A stretch of 64,000 nucleotides of DNA, from positions 186,001 to 250,000 of the forward strand of contig NZ_JNXC01000008.1 of NCBI RefSeq assembly GCF_000716595.1. The letters run 5' to 3'. Source of the stretch: Saccharothrix sp. NRRL B-16314 (GTDB taxonomy: Bacteria; Actinomycetota; Actinomycetes; Mycobacteriales; Pseudonocardiaceae). Position 1 is the first letter of the stretch. The number at the start of each line of letters is the position of its first letter. Both the position numbers and the translations under genes were made by a program. A model generated the notes under the pieces. It ran no database searches and had not been told where the DNA came from. It was given only the letters and a program-made list of their open reading frames with translations. Positions 1 to 9,006 of the stretch are shown here, piece after piece.

Positions 1-2148
1 ACGGCCGTCGGCGGCGCGGGTCTGGCGGTGATCGCCACCGTGCACACCTGGCACCTGCTGCGCTGGCGGCGGACCGCGATGGTCCCCCGGTTCCGCTACC
101 TGATCGACTTCTACGCCGCCGCCGGCGCCGCCCTGGCGATCGGCGCGGTGTTCGGCGCGGCCTTGGCCCTGGGCGCCGGTTGGCATGAACGCGCGCTGGC
201 GGCGCACGTCCACGTCACGCTGCTGGGCTGGGTGGGGTTGTCCGTGCTCGGCACGCTGTTCACGCTGCTGCCCACCACGTTGGGCACCCGGATGTCCGAG
301 CGCACGGCCCGACTCGCCCGGCGGTCGCTGTGGCTGCTGGCAGCCGGGCTCGTCGTCGCGGTCACCGGCGTGGCGGTCGGCTGGTCGCCCGCAGCCGTCG
401 CCGGCCTGCTGGTGTACGCGGCGGGTGTCGGGCTGGCGATGGCGCCGCTGGTCGACGCGTTGCGCCGCCGCCTGCCCCGCGGGCCGGCGGCGGCGATGCT
501 GACCGCCGGCACGGCCTGGTTGGCGGCCGGCGTCGTGGTGGACGCCGGGCGGCAGCTCGTGGTGGGTCCGGCCGCGGCGCTGGAACCGGTGCTGCCGGTG
601 CTGGTCGTCGGGTTCGCCGCACAGGTGCTGGTCGGGGCGCTGACGTGGCTGCTGCCGGTCGTGCTCGGTCGCGGCCCGTCCGAGCACAAGGACATCGCCG
701 CCGTGCTGGGCCAGTGGTGGCGGTCGCGGCTGGTCGCGGCCAACGCCGCCGTGCCGCTGGTCGTGCTGCTGCCCACCGTCGGGTGGACGTTGGCGGCGGT
801 GGCATTCGGCGGGTTCGTGGTCCTGGCGCTCGCGGTCGCCGCACCCGTCGCACTCCGGGGCGAGTGGCGGCCGGTCGACGGTCACCAGCTCGGCGGGCTC
901 GTCCTCGGCGTCGCCGTGGTGGTGCTCGCCGCCGGTGTGGCCACCGGTGGCCACAGCGAGCCGACCACGTCCGCCCAGATCCGCACCGTCGACGTCGAAC
1001 TGGACGGGATGGACGTGCGCCCCGCCGTGGTCGAGGTCGCGCCCGGCACCCACCTGGTGCTGCGCGTGACCAATCGGGAGGACGTCCGGCACGACCTCCG
1101 CGTGGACGCCGGACCCCGGACCAAGATGCTGCGCCAGGGCGAGACCGCCACCCTCGACGTGGGGGTCGTACGAGACGAGGTCAAAGGCTGGTGCACGGTC
1201 GCGGGCCACCGGGCGGCCGGGATGACGATCACCATCCGCACCACCGGCGGACACGCACACGGAACCGACGACAGCACGGCCACCGACGGCGGGCTGGACC
1301 TCGCCGGGCGGCCCTCCCCCGACTGGGCGGCCCGCGACGCACTGCTCGCACCCGCGCCCGCGGCCACGACGCACCGCATCGAGTTGCGCGTCGCGGAACA
1401 GGAGGTGGAGGTCGCTCCGGGGCAGAAGCAGCGCATGTGGACCTTCGGCGGCACGGCGCCCGGTCCGGTGCTGCGCGGCAAGGTCGGTGACCGGTTCGAG
1501 GTCACCCTGGTCAACGACGGCACGATCGGCCACAGCATCGACTTCCACGCCGGAGCCCTCGCCCCCGACGGCCCGATGCGCACCATCGAGCCCGGCGAAC
1601 GGCTGGTGTACTCGTTCACCGCGCACCGGCCCGGCGCGTGGTTGTACCACTGCGGCACCATGCCGATGTCCCAGCACATCGCCAACGGCATGTACGGCGC
1701 GGTCGTGATCGACCCGCCAGACCTGCCACCGGTGGACGACGAGTTCCTGCTCGTCGGCTCGCAGCTGTACCTGGGCGAACCCGGCAGCGACGCGCAGGTG
1801 GCCAAGATCCGCGCGGGCACCCCGGACGGGTGGGTGTTCAACGGCGCGGCCGCGCAGTACGACCACGCGCCGCTGACCACCACCGTCGGCCGGAGGGTCA
1901 GGATCTGGCTGGTCAACGCGGGGCCTGGCGACAACATCGCCTTCCACGTCGTCGGCGGCCAGTTCGACACCGTCTACCGCGAGGGCGCGCGGTGGCCCAC
2001 GACCGGCGCCCAAGCGCTGGACCTCGCACCCTCCCAGGGCGGCTACGTGGAGTTGGCGTTCCCGGAAACCGGGCGCTACCCCTTCGTCGACCACGACATG
2101 CGGCACGCCGAGAACGGCGCGCACGGCTACGTCGACGTGGCCGGGTGA
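1..2148 (+). CDS. Membrane-anchored multicopper oxidase, copper nitrite reductase (NirK)-like, 5' truncated by window
   Basis: The frame is open from base 1, so the true start lies upstream. The first ~320 residues hold many hydrophobic helices; one has an HVHVTLLGW segment and a TLLPTTLGTRM loop, as in NnrS/haem-copper-like membrane modules. A single cupredoxin-like domain follows (~330-410). Then comes a two-domain NirK-type oxidase. HSIDFH supplies the His and Asp of a type 2 / type 1 copper arrangement, YHCGTMPMSQHIANGM the His-Cys, His and Met ligands, and FHVVGG and FVDHDMRH lie in the second domain. By family, such proteins reduce nitrite to NO or oxidise metals or phenols on the outer face of the membrane. 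The stop overlaps the CopD-like start, so the two are co-translated. A non-nitrite multicopper oxidase role cannot be excluded. Confidence 0.8.
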   Translation, partial: TAVGGAGLAVIATVHTWHLLRWRRTAMVPRFRYLIDFYAAAGAALAIGAVFGAALALGAGWHERALAAHVHVTLLGWVGLSVLGTLFTLLPTTLGTRMSERTARLARRSLWLLAAGLVVAVTGVAVGWSPAAVAGLLVYAAGVGLAMAPLVDALRRRLPRGPAAAMLTAGTAWLAAGVVVDAGRQLVVGPAAALEPVLPVLVVGFAAQVLVGALTWLLPVVLGRGPSEHKDIAAVLGQWWRSRLVAANAAVPLVVLLPTVGWTLAAVAFGGFVVLALAVAAPVALRGEWRPVDGHQLGGLVLGVAVVVLAAGVATGGHSEPTTSAQIRTVDVELDGMDVRPAVVEVAPGTHLVLRVTNREDVRHDLRVDAGPRTKMLRQGETATLDVGVVRDEVKGWCTVAGHRAAGMTITIRTTGGHAHGTDDSTATDGGLDLAGRPSPDWAARDALLAPAPAATTHRIELRVAEQEVEVAPGQKQRMWTFGGTAPGPVLRGKVGDRFEVTLVNDGTIGHSIDFHAGALAPDGPMRTIEPGERLVYSFTAHRPGAWLYHCGTMPMSQHIANGMYGAVVIDPPDLPPVDDEFLLVGSQLYLGEPGSDAQVAKIRAGTPDGWVFNGAAAQYDHAPLTTTVGRRVRIWLVNAGPGDNIAFHVVGGQFDTVYREGARWPTTGAQALDLAPSQGGYVELAFPETGRYPFVDHDMRHAENGAHGYVDVAG

Positions 2149-2606
2149 TCGACGTGCTCGACCTCTGGACCGTCGTGCGGTTCGTGCACGTGCTCGGCGC
2201 CGTGGTCTGGGTGGGCGGCCAGCTCACCGTCAGCGTCGTGGTGCTGCCCCCGGTGCGCCGGCTGCTCGCCTTGGAGCATCGCGGTGAGGTGCTCAAAGCG
2301 GTGGGCAAACGGTTCGCGCTCATCACCGCGGTCGGGTTCCTGCCCAGCCAGATCACCACCGGCGTGCTGCTGGCCGTGCGGCACGGCGTCACGTGGGAGT
2401 CCCTGACCCGCCCGGGGTACGGCCGAGTCCTGGCGGTCAAGCTACTGCTGTTCGCCTTCGTCATGGCCGCGGCAGCGGTGCACGGGACCGCTCAGGCGAA
2501 GGGCCGACCCGGGCGGGCGCGTACCGCGTCCGCGGCGGCGCTCGTCGGCTCGCTGGGCGTCGTCCTGCTCGCGACGGGCATGGTGGAAGGCGGGCACCGA
2601 GGTTGA
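2145..2606 (+). CDS. CopD-like integral membrane protein
   Basis: This 153-residue protein starts at a GTG overlapping the upstream stop by 4 bp (GTGA). It has about four hydrophobic helices. The first carries RFVHVLGAVVWVGGQ, the conserved His-containing helix of CopD/DUF2269-type copper-resistance membrane proteins; later segments are TTGVLLAVRHGVTW and VKLLLFAFVMAAAAVHG. Translational coupling to a copper oxidase suggests help with copper delivery or redox at the membrane. It is shorter than CopD proper, so I call it CopD-like rather than CopD. Confidence 0.7.
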   Translation: MIDVLDLWTVVRFVHVLGAVVWVGGQLTVSVVVLPPVRRLLALEHRGEVLKAVGKRFALITAVGFLPSQITTGVLLAVRHGVTWESLTRPGYGRVLAVKLLLFAFVMAAAAVHGTAQAKGRPGRARTASAAALVGSLGVVLLATGMVEGGHRG

Positions 2607-3111
2607 CGCGACAGGTCCCAGCGGCTTGTCGTACGAGCACGGCACGGTGTTCGCCCCGGGCGCGAACGCCGTGCCGCGTGGTTCCTCGCCCCGCATATCG
2701 GAGTGAGAGCGATCCGGAATCGTCCGTCTGCCGGAATTCAGTCCCACCGGAAAGGCGGCTGCCCCGATGCGGACGACCCGTGTTCCCGGTTTTCGGGTTG
2801 CTCCGGATGCCCGCAACGCCGACACCGCCGTCGACGACCGTTTCGCACAGACCCGTGCGCCATTTGCGCAGCAAGGCGAATGAGGGTACCCCGGCGCGGG
2901 TCAAGCGCTGGACCGACCGGAGCAACGTGCGGCGAAGTGCCCGAGAAGATCGTGCGGATTCACGAAATAACCTTCTTGAGAGCGCTCACACCCTGTGCTT
3001 TGATGCCTTGGCGTCCATTCGACGGCACGAAAACTGCGGCAATGCGCCTGCGGCCGATTCGACGAGCGGTTCGTCGACGAACCGCACCACCGAAGGACTC
3101 GCGGGAGCGCC
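2607..3111. other. Intergenic region upstream of the biosynthetic cluster
   Basis: About 500 bp with no convincing coding frame. Reading frames that cross it lack the third-position GC bias of the neighbouring genes. A candidate promoter lies at its right end. I saw no clear terminator hairpin after the CopD-like gene. This is the natural left boundary of the cluster. Confidence 0.5.
2976..3004 (+). promoter_or_regulatory. Candidate sigma70-type promoter for the ABC transporter/hmo operon
   Basis: TTGAGA at 2976-2981 and TTTGAT at 2999-3004 are separated by exactly 17 bp. The -35 matches TTGACA at four of six positions and the -10 keeps the key final AT. The distance to the 3112 start leaves a leader of about 100 nt. 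Confidence 0.4.
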
Positions 3112-5085
3112 ATGACGACCGGAACACCTCCTGCGGTGGGGTCCGCGACGGCCGGATTGCAGGCCACGTGGGCGAACTGGGTGGACGAGGCGGTGCGCCC
3201 GCGGCTGCGGATCGCGAAGTTGCTGCCCGCCGGCGGTGTGGGCCTGGTCGTGTTCCTGGTCGTGCTCAACCTCGTGCTCGGCCTGCTGCCGGTGGCCTTC
3301 GTGGTCTCGACGAGCATGGTGATCGGCGAGGTGCCCGCCGCGGTCGACGGCGGCGTCGGCAGCGCGGCCTGGGACCGGCTGACCTCGATCTTCCTGCTCG
3401 CCGCTGCCGCGTTCCTGCTCACGCAGATCCTCACCCCCGTGAACAACGCCTTGGGCCAGCAGTTGCGGCGACAGGTGGACAGCGCGCTGAGGGACGACGC
3501 GATGGCGTTGATGCTGCAACCGGTCGGCATCGGGCCGCTGGAGGACCAGCGCACGCTGGACGAGCTGAACGAGGCCGTGCGCGCCTTCGACCGCGACTGG
3601 GGCACACCGGGGCAGGCGTGCTTCGGCATGGTCGCGCTGGTCGCCCGCTACACCCGCCTGGTGGCCCTGGTGGTGGCCATCGGGCTGACGATCGGGTGGC
3701 CCTCGGCGCTCGGGGTCGGCGCGGCGGTGGCGGCGTTCCGCTACGGCCAGCGCGGCGGGCTGCGCAAGTACTCGCGGGTGGGACGCGGCCTCATCGGCAG
3801 GATGCGCGAGATCGGCTACCTGAACGAACTCACGATGACCGACGCGGCGGCGAAGGAGATCCGGATGTTCGGCCTCACCGCCTGGCTCGCGGATCGCTAC
3901 GCGGCCGTGTGGGAGACCGTGCGCAACACCTTCGAACGGGCGCGCCGCCGCGTCTACCTGACCCCGTACCTGCTGCTGACGTTGATCGGCCTGCTGCTGT
4001 CCGGCGCCGCGATGGTGCACGCCGCCCAGCTCGCCGCGACCGGTCGGGTGAGCCTGACCGCGTTGGCGCTCGGGGTGCAGGCGGTCGCGATGGCGATGTC
4101 GCTCGGCGGCCACTACGCCGAGTCGGACACCAGCACGCAGTTCGCGATGCTGTCGCTGACCGCGCTGCAGCAGTTGCGCGAGCGGCTCGCCGAGCTGGAC
4201 GAAGGACAGCCGCGGCCCGGTCGGGTCGAGGTGCCCGCGGGCACGCCCGCCACGTCGCTCACCTTCGACCGCGTCGGCTTCCACTACCCCGGTTCGGACC
4301 GCACCGTGCTCGACGGCATCGAACTGGAACTGCCCGCCGGGCGCTGCACGGCGGTGGTCGGGGTCAACGGCACGGGCAAGACCACCCTGGTGAAGCTGCT
4401 CGCGCGGCTGTACGAGCCGACGTCGGGTGCGGTGCGCGCGGACGGCGTCGACATCGCGGAGTTCGACCCGGTGCGGTGGCGCCGCCAGGTCGGGGTGATC
4501 TTCCAGGACTTCGTGCGCTACGAGTTGACCGCGGCGGAGAACATCGCGCTGGGCGCGGCGCACGTGCCGGTGGACCGGGCCGTGGTGCTGCGCGCCGCGG
4601 AACGGGCCGGGATCGCCGACGCGCTGCTCGCCCTGCCCGACGGCCTGGACACGCCGCTGTCGCGCGCCTACCCGGGCGGGACGGACCTGTCCGGCGGGCA
4701 GTGGCAGCGGATCGCCATCGCCCGCGCGCTCTACGCGTTGGAGGCGGGTGCGACGGTGCTGGTGCTGGACGAACCGACCGCGTCTCTGGACGTGCGCGCC
4801 GAGGTGGCGTTCTTCGACCGGTTCGTCGAGCTGACGCGCGGGGTGACCTCGCTGCTCATCTCGCACCGGTTCTCCAGCGTGCGGCGGGCCGACCACATCG
4901 TGGTGGTGGACGGCGGGCGCGTGGTGGAGCGGGGTTCGCACGACGAGCTGATCGCGGCGGGCGGCCACTACGCGCGCCTGTTCGCCTTGCAGGCGAGGCG
5001 ATTCGCCCGCGGGCTGGACGCCGACGACGTCGAGGACACCGAGGTCGAGGACGACGACGCTGTGGTGGAGGGGGTCAGCCGGTGA
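3112..5085 (+). CDS. ABC transporter half-transporter (permease-ATPase fusion) 1
   Basis: This 657-residue protein has an N-terminal membrane domain (~residues 30-330) and a C-terminal nucleotide-binding domain. Visible motifs are Walker A VVGVNGTGKTT (~414), signature LSGGQWQR (~526), Walker B VLVLDEPTASLD (~548) and H-loop ISHRF (~583). It ends in an acidic tail rich in D and E. It is an ABCB/MsbA-like exporter half. Its stop overlaps the start of a second half-transporter by 4 bp, so the pair probably forms a heterodimer. As the first genes of the cluster, the likely role is product export or self-protection; the substrate cannot be read from sequence. Confidence 0.88.
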   Translation: MTTGTPPAVGSATAGLQATWANWVDEAVRPRLRIAKLLPAGGVGLVVFLVVLNLVLGLLPVAFVVSTSMVIGEVPAAVDGGVGSAAWDRLTSIFLLAAAAFLLTQILTPVNNALGQQLRRQVDSALRDDAMALMLQPVGIGPLEDQRTLDELNEAVRAFDRDWGTPGQACFGMVALVARYTRLVALVVAIGLTIGWPSALGVGAAVAAFRYGQRGGLRKYSRVGRGLIGRMREIGYLNELTMTDAAAKEIRMFGLTAWLADRYAAVWETVRNTFERARRRVYLTPYLLLTLIGLLLSGAAMVHAAQLAATGRVSLTALALGVQAVAMAMSLGGHYAESDTSTQFAMLSLTALQQLRERLAELDEGQPRPGRVEVPAGTPATSLTFDRVGFHYPGSDRTVLDGIELELPAGRCTAVVGVNGTGKTTLVKLLARLYEPTSGAVRADGVDIAEFDPVRWRRQVGVIFQDFVRYELTAAENIALGAAHVPVDRAVVLRAAERAGIADALLALPDGLDTPLSRAYPGGTDLSGGQWQRIAIARALYALEAGATVLVLDEPTASLDVRAEVAFFDRFVELTRGVTSLLISHRFSSVRRADHIVVVDGGRVVERGSHDELIAAGGHYARLFALQARRFARGLDADDVEDTEVEDDDAVVEGVSR

Positions 5086-6869
5086 TCGAGGTCGTCCGCG
5101 GTGGCTGGGAGTTGTTCCTCATCGCCTGGCAGGAGAGCCGGTACCGGTTGGTGCTCGCCGTCGTGCTCATGATCGCCCAGGCGTCGGCGATGCCGCTGGC
5201 CGCGCCCGCCCTGGCCGCGTTGGCCGACTCGGCGCTGGCGGGTGACGTCCGGGGTGCGTCCGTGGCGGCGGTGCTGGTCGTGTTCGCGGTGGTCGCCGCG
5301 CTGACCGCCGGGCACTTCGCCCACATCTTCTACTTCGAGCTCGGCGACCGAGCGGTGCCGCGCCTGGAGCGCGAGCTGATCGAGATGACCAACGGCTCCG
5401 CGGGTCTGGAGCACCACGAGCGGCCCGAGTACGCCGACAAGATCCAGGTGCTGCGCAACGAGCTGCACCGGGCCGGGTGGGGTTCGATGGAGGGCCTGCT
5501 GAACAGCCTCGGCCTGCTGGTGGCGATCTCCCTCACCGCGGTCCTGCTGGCGCGGCTCAACCCGCTGCTGTTGCTGCTGCCGCTCGCGGCCGTGCCGCCG
5601 GTGCTGCTCGGGCGGCGGGCCGAGTCGATCGTCAACGGCGCGCGCGAGCGCTCGGCACTGCCCGCCCGGCACGCCAAGCACCTCTTCGGGCTCGTGGCGA
5701 ACGTGGCGTCGGCCAAGGAGCTCCGCGTCGGCGGGCTGGCGTCGGAGCTGCGCTCGCGCCAGCGCCGGGCCTGGGACGACGCGTCGGCGGAGCTGTGGCG
5801 CGGTGAGCGCCGGGCCGTGCTGCTGCGCACCGGCGGGGAGCTGTTCTTCGCCGTGGCCTACGTGCTGGGCACCCTGCTGGTGCTGCGTGACGCGGTGGCC
5901 GGCCGCCGCGGCGTGGGCGACGTCCTGCTCGTGCTGACGTTGGCGTCACAGGTGAACCAGCAGGTGACGTCGTCCGTGGCCACGTTGCAGGAGATGCAGC
6001 GCACCGGTCGGGTCATGGCCAACGTGCGCTGGGTCCGCGCGCTGGTGGCGAGCCAGGCGCCGCCGCCGCCCGACCGGGACGTGCCCCGGCACATCCGGGA
6101 CGGCATCGAGCTGCGCGGCGTGTCCTTCACCTACCCGGGCACCGACCGGCCGGTCATCGCCGACGTCGACCTCACCCTGCCCGCGGGCAGCACAGTCGCG
6201 TTCGTCGGTGAGAACGGCGCCGGGAAGACCACCCTGATCAAGCTGCTGTGCCGGTTCTACCCCGTCACCACCGGCACGGTCTCGTTGGACGGCACGGACT
6301 TCACCCGCTTCCCCGTGGACCGGTGGCGTGCCCGCATCGCCAGCGGGTTCCAGGACTTCTCCCGGTTCGAGCTGCTCGTCCGCGAGAACGTCGGTGTCGG
6401 CGAACTGTCCGAGATCGAATCGGCCGACGCCGTGCACGACGCCCTGCGCCGCGCACACGCCGAGGACGTCCTGGACCGCCTTGAAGACGGTGTCGAAACC
6501 CGGCTCGGCAAGACCTACGCCGACGGCGCGGAACTGTCCGGCGGGCAGTGGCAGAAGCTCGCGCTGGGCCGGGCCATGATGCGCCGCGAGCCGTTGCTGC
6601 TCATCCTCGACGAACCGACCTCGGCGCTCGACGCGCAGGCCGAACACCGGTTGTTCGAGCGGTACGCGGCCGGCGCGCGCGAGGTCGGCCGGCGGACCGG
6701 TGCCATCACGTTGCTCGTCTCGCACCGGTTCTCCACCGTGCGCATGGCCGACCTCATCGTGGTGGTGGCCGGCGGACGGGTGGAGGAACACGGTTCGCAC
6801 GACGAGCTCATGGCCGCGAACGGTTTGTACGCCGAGCTGTACTCGATGCAGGCGGCGGCTTATGCGTGA
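5082..6869 (+). CDS. ABC transporter half-transporter (permease-ATPase fusion) 2
   Basis: GTG start inside a GTGA overlap with the previous half-transporter; 595 residues. The membrane domain occupies ~15-310 and the ATPase follows, with Walker A VGENGAGKTT (~375), signature LSGGQWQK (~485), Walker B LLLILDEPTSALD (~505) and VSHRF. Both ABC proteins carry the unusual LSGGQWQ signature context, which supports a matched pair. The hmo start overlaps its stop region by 8 bp, so export and precursor supply share one transcript. Longer upstream extensions of this frame are not coding: bases 3112-5085 are explained by the other half-transporter. Confidence 0.87.
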   Translation: MIEVVRGGWELFLIAWQESRYRLVLAVVLMIAQASAMPLAAPALAALADSALAGDVRGASVAAVLVVFAVVAALTAGHFAHIFYFELGDRAVPRLERELIEMTNGSAGLEHHERPEYADKIQVLRNELHRAGWGSMEGLLNSLGLLVAISLTAVLLARLNPLLLLLPLAAVPPVLLGRRAESIVNGARERSALPARHAKHLFGLVANVASAKELRVGGLASELRSRQRRAWDDASAELWRGERRAVLLRTGGELFFAVAYVLGTLLVLRDAVAGRRGVGDVLLVLTLASQVNQQVTSSVATLQEMQRTGRVMANVRWVRALVASQAPPPPDRDVPRHIRDGIELRGVSFTYPGTDRPVIADVDLTLPAGSTVAFVGENGAGKTTLIKLLCRFYPVTTGTVSLDGTDFTRFPVDRWRARIASGFQDFSRFELLVRENVGVGELSEIESADAVHDALRRAHAEDVLDRLEDGVETRLGKTYADGAELSGGQWQKLALGRAMMRREPLLLILDEPTSALDAQAEHRLFERYAAGAREVGRRTGAITLLVSHRFSTVRMADLIVVVAGGRVEEHGSHDELMAANGLYAELYSMQAAAYA

Positions 6870-7968
6870 CGTGTGGTCGACGGCCGACGTCGAGCGGTTG
6901 GCCGCCGAGCGGTCGGCGCCGGACGTGTGGGACTACATCGCCGGCGGCAGCGGTGAGGAGGTCACGCTCGCCGCAAACCGGGCCGCGCTGGACCGGGTCG
7001 CGGTGGTGCCGCGGACGCTGGTGGACGTCTCGGCGTGCGACACGGGCTGCGAGCTGTTCGGTGTCACGTCGACGCTGCCGCTGGCCGTGGCTCCCATGGC
7101 CTACCAGCGGCTGATCCACGACGGTGGCGAGCGTGCGGTCGCGGCTGCCGCGGCGGCGGCCGGTGTGCCGTACGTCGTGAGCACGCTCAGCTCCGACCCG
7201 ATCGAGGACGTGGCCGCGGCGGGCGGCACGACGTGGTTCCAGCTGTACTGGCTGCGCGACCGCGAGGTGATGGTGAAGCTGCTGCGCCGTGCCGAGGAGG
7301 CGGGGTGCCGCGCGGTGGTGCTGACGGTCGACGTGCCGGTGCTCGGGCGGCGGCTGCGGGACATGCGCAACGGATTCGCACTGCCGTCGTGGGTGAAGCC
7401 GGTGAACACCGACGGCGAGGTGGGCGACCGGGTGGAGGGTGACTCGGTGATCGCCCGGCACACCAGCGCGGTGTTCGACCCGTCGTTGAGCTGGCGTGAC
7501 CTGGAGTGGATCCGCGCGCACACGAGCCTGCCGCTGGTGGTCAAGGGGGTGCTCGACGCGCGGGACGCGGCGCGGGCCGTCGACCTCGGGGTGCGGGGCG
7601 TGGTCGTGTCCAACCACGGTGGGCGACAGCTGGACGGTGCGGTGCCGAGTGCGGTCGCGCTGCCGGAGGTCGTCGCCGCGGTGGGTGGGCGGTGCCCGGT
7701 GCTGCTGGACAGCGGGGTTCGCAGCGGGGTGGACGTCTTGCGGGCGTTGGCGCTCGGTGCCACGGCGGTTCTCGTCGGCAGGCCCGTGCTGTGGGGGCTC
7801 GCGGCGGGTGGTGAGCGGGGTGTGGCGGCGGTGCTGGACGTGCTGCGGGCCGAGTTCGAGACGGCACTGCGCCTGGCGGGCTGCCCGGACGTTCCCTCAG
7901 CCCACCACCTGACCACCACCGTGAGTCCTACGTTCCAGCCCCGTGAGTCCTACGTTCGAGCCCCGTGA
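6862..7968 (+). CDS. hmo: 4-hydroxymandelate oxidase (FMN-dependent alpha-hydroxy-acid oxidase)
   Basis: 368 residues, of the glycolate oxidase/lactate dehydrogenase FMN family. Visible are the substrate/FMN segments AVAPMAYQRL, TWFQLYWLRD and LTVDVPVLGRRLRD, the catalytic VSNHGGRQLDG (~248-258, active-site His and Arg) and the phosphate-binding LLDSGVRSG followed by LVGRPVLWG. By family and by its partners hmaS and hpgT it oxidises (S)-4-hydroxymandelate to 4-hydroxyphenylglyoxylate. The ATG overlaps the ABC gene by 8 bp. The C-terminus is odd: the last ~20 residues run through a direct-repeat array and the stop codon is supplied by the third repeat copy. Substrate specificity is inferred from context. 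Confidence 0.85.
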   Translation: MRDVWSTADVERLAAERSAPDVWDYIAGGSGEEVTLAANRAALDRVAVVPRTLVDVSACDTGCELFGVTSTLPLAVAPMAYQRLIHDGGERAVAAAAAAAGVPYVVSTLSSDPIEDVAAAGGTTWFQLYWLRDREVMVKLLRRAEEAGCRAVVLTVDVPVLGRRLRDMRNGFALPSWVKPVNTDGEVGDRVEGDSVIARHTSAVFDPSLSWRDLEWIRAHTSLPLVVKGVLDARDAARAVDLGVRGVVVSNHGGRQLDGAVPSAVALPEVVAAVGGRCPVLLDSGVRSGVDVLRALALGATAVLVGRPVLWGLAAGGERGVAAVLDVLRAEFETALRLAGCPDVPSAHHLTTTVSPTFQPRESYVRAP

Positions 7969-8081
7969 GTCCTACGTTCGGAACCCCCGAGTTCAACGCT
8001 CGCGCCTAACACCGTTCGCCGCGAGCGTTGAACTCGGGGGGCGTGAACGTAGGACTCACGGGTTCTGAACGTAGGACTCAC
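7921..8081. repeat. Mirror-image repeat cassette between convergent genes (probable bidirectional terminator or mobile palindromic element)
   Basis: Three direct copies of GTGAGTCCTACGTTC start at 7921, 7943 and 7965, an exact 22-bp period. A perfect 21-bp inverted repeat follows (7984-8004 with 8020-8040, 15-nt loop). Two copies of the same 15-mer in reverse orientation come next (8045-8059 and 8067-8081, again 22-bp period). The whole cassette is therefore palindromic. It overlaps the 3' ends of both flanking genes: hmo and the esterase both end in a repeat-encoded ESYV peptide and both stop at a TGA inside a repeat copy. Confidence 0.9.
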
Positions 8082-8991
8082 GGAAGTGGTGGCGGAGGAA
8101 GGTGGCTACCTCGGCCCTGGCGTCACGGGCCGCGTCCACGACACCCGACATGGCGAAGAAGCCGTGCGCCACACCGTCGTAGCGCGTGGCGACCACGGGC
8201 ACGCCGGCCTCCCGCAGGCGTTCGGCGTACTGCTCCCCCTCGTCACGCAGCGGGTCGTGCTCGGCCGTGATCACGAGTGCCGGCGGCAGCCCGGTGAGGT
8301 CCTCGGCCAGCAGCGGCGAGACCAGGGGGTTGCGGCCGTCGTCCGGGCTCGCCAGGTAGTGGCTCCAGTACCAGGCGACGGACCGGCGGTTGAACGCGGC
8401 GGGGTCGTCGTTGATCCGCATGGACTCCGTTCCGCCGCGGTGGTCGGTGTTGGGGTAGACCAGCACTTGCGCGGCGAGCGCGAGGTCGCCCCGGGTGCCG
8501 AGGGCGGTCACGGCCGCCAGGTTGCCGCCGGCGCTGTCACCGGCCACGGCGAGGCGGCCGGGGTCGACGCCGAGGGTGGCGGCGTTCGCCGCGATCCAGG
8601 ACACGGCCGCACGGCAGTCGTTCACGGCGGCGGGGAACTTGTGCTCGGGCGCCAGGCGGTATTCGACGGTGATCACCTGGCACGGCACCGCGTTGGCCAG
8701 CGCGCGGCAGATCTCGTCGGACGTCTCGATGCTCCCGAGCGCCCAACCCCCGCCGAAGAAGTAGACCAGCGTGGGCATGGGCTCGGCCGTGTCCACCGGC
8801 CGGTAGATCCGGATCGGCAGGTCGCCGTCCGGTCCGGGCAGGTGGCGGTCGGTGACGTGGCGCACCGGCTCCCCCCGGCCCGCCGCCGCACGGATCGCCG
8901 CGAGGTCGGCCTCCCGGGCTTCCTCGACCGAGAGCGTGTACAGCGGCCGGACGCTCTCGGACGTCGACCGCACCTGCGGGTCCAGTGACAT
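8056..8991 (-). CDS. Alpha/beta hydrolase of the hormone-sensitive-lipase (acetyl-hydrolase) family
   Basis: 311 residues. The catalytic Ser is in GDSAGG (~152), with Asp in ITAEHDPLRDEG (~243) and His in GVAHGFF (~273). The HGGG oxyanion motif of the family is altered to FFGGGW (~78). ATG start with a GGGAGGT ribosome site close upstream. It is the last gene of the minus-strand biosynthetic operon, 15 bp after the E1 beta stop. The likely role is removal or transfer of a small acyl group, or product-ester cleavage; the substrate is unknown. Its last residues come from the repeat cassette. Confidence 0.8.
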   Translation of the reverse strand: MSLDPQVRSTSESVRPLYTLSVEEAREADLAAIRAAAGRGEPVRHVTDRHLPGPDGDLPIRIYRPVDTAEPMPTLVYFFGGGWALGSIETSDEICRALANAVPCQVITVEYRLAPEHKFPAAVNDCRAAVSWIAANAATLGVDPGRLAVAGDSAGGNLAAVTALGTRGDLALAAQVLVYPNTDHRGGTESMRINDDPAAFNRRSVAWYWSHYLASPDDGRNPLVSPLLAEDLTGLPPALVITAEHDPLRDEGEQYAERLREAGVPVVATRYDGVAHGFFAMSGVVDAARDARAEVATFLRHHFRESYVQNP

Positions 8992-9006
8992 GCGGACCTC
9001 CCGTGG

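Noticed and set aside
2986..4968. Long minus-strand open frame of ~660 codons opposite the first ABC gene
   Set aside because: Antisense shadow of high-GC coding DNA: sequence is His/Arg/Gln-rich, low in hydrophobic cores and without motifs.
2703..5081. Very long plus frame joining the intergenic region to the second ABC transporter
   Set aside because: Bases 3112-5085 are coded in another frame by ABC half-transporter 1; the second gene starts at GTG 5082.
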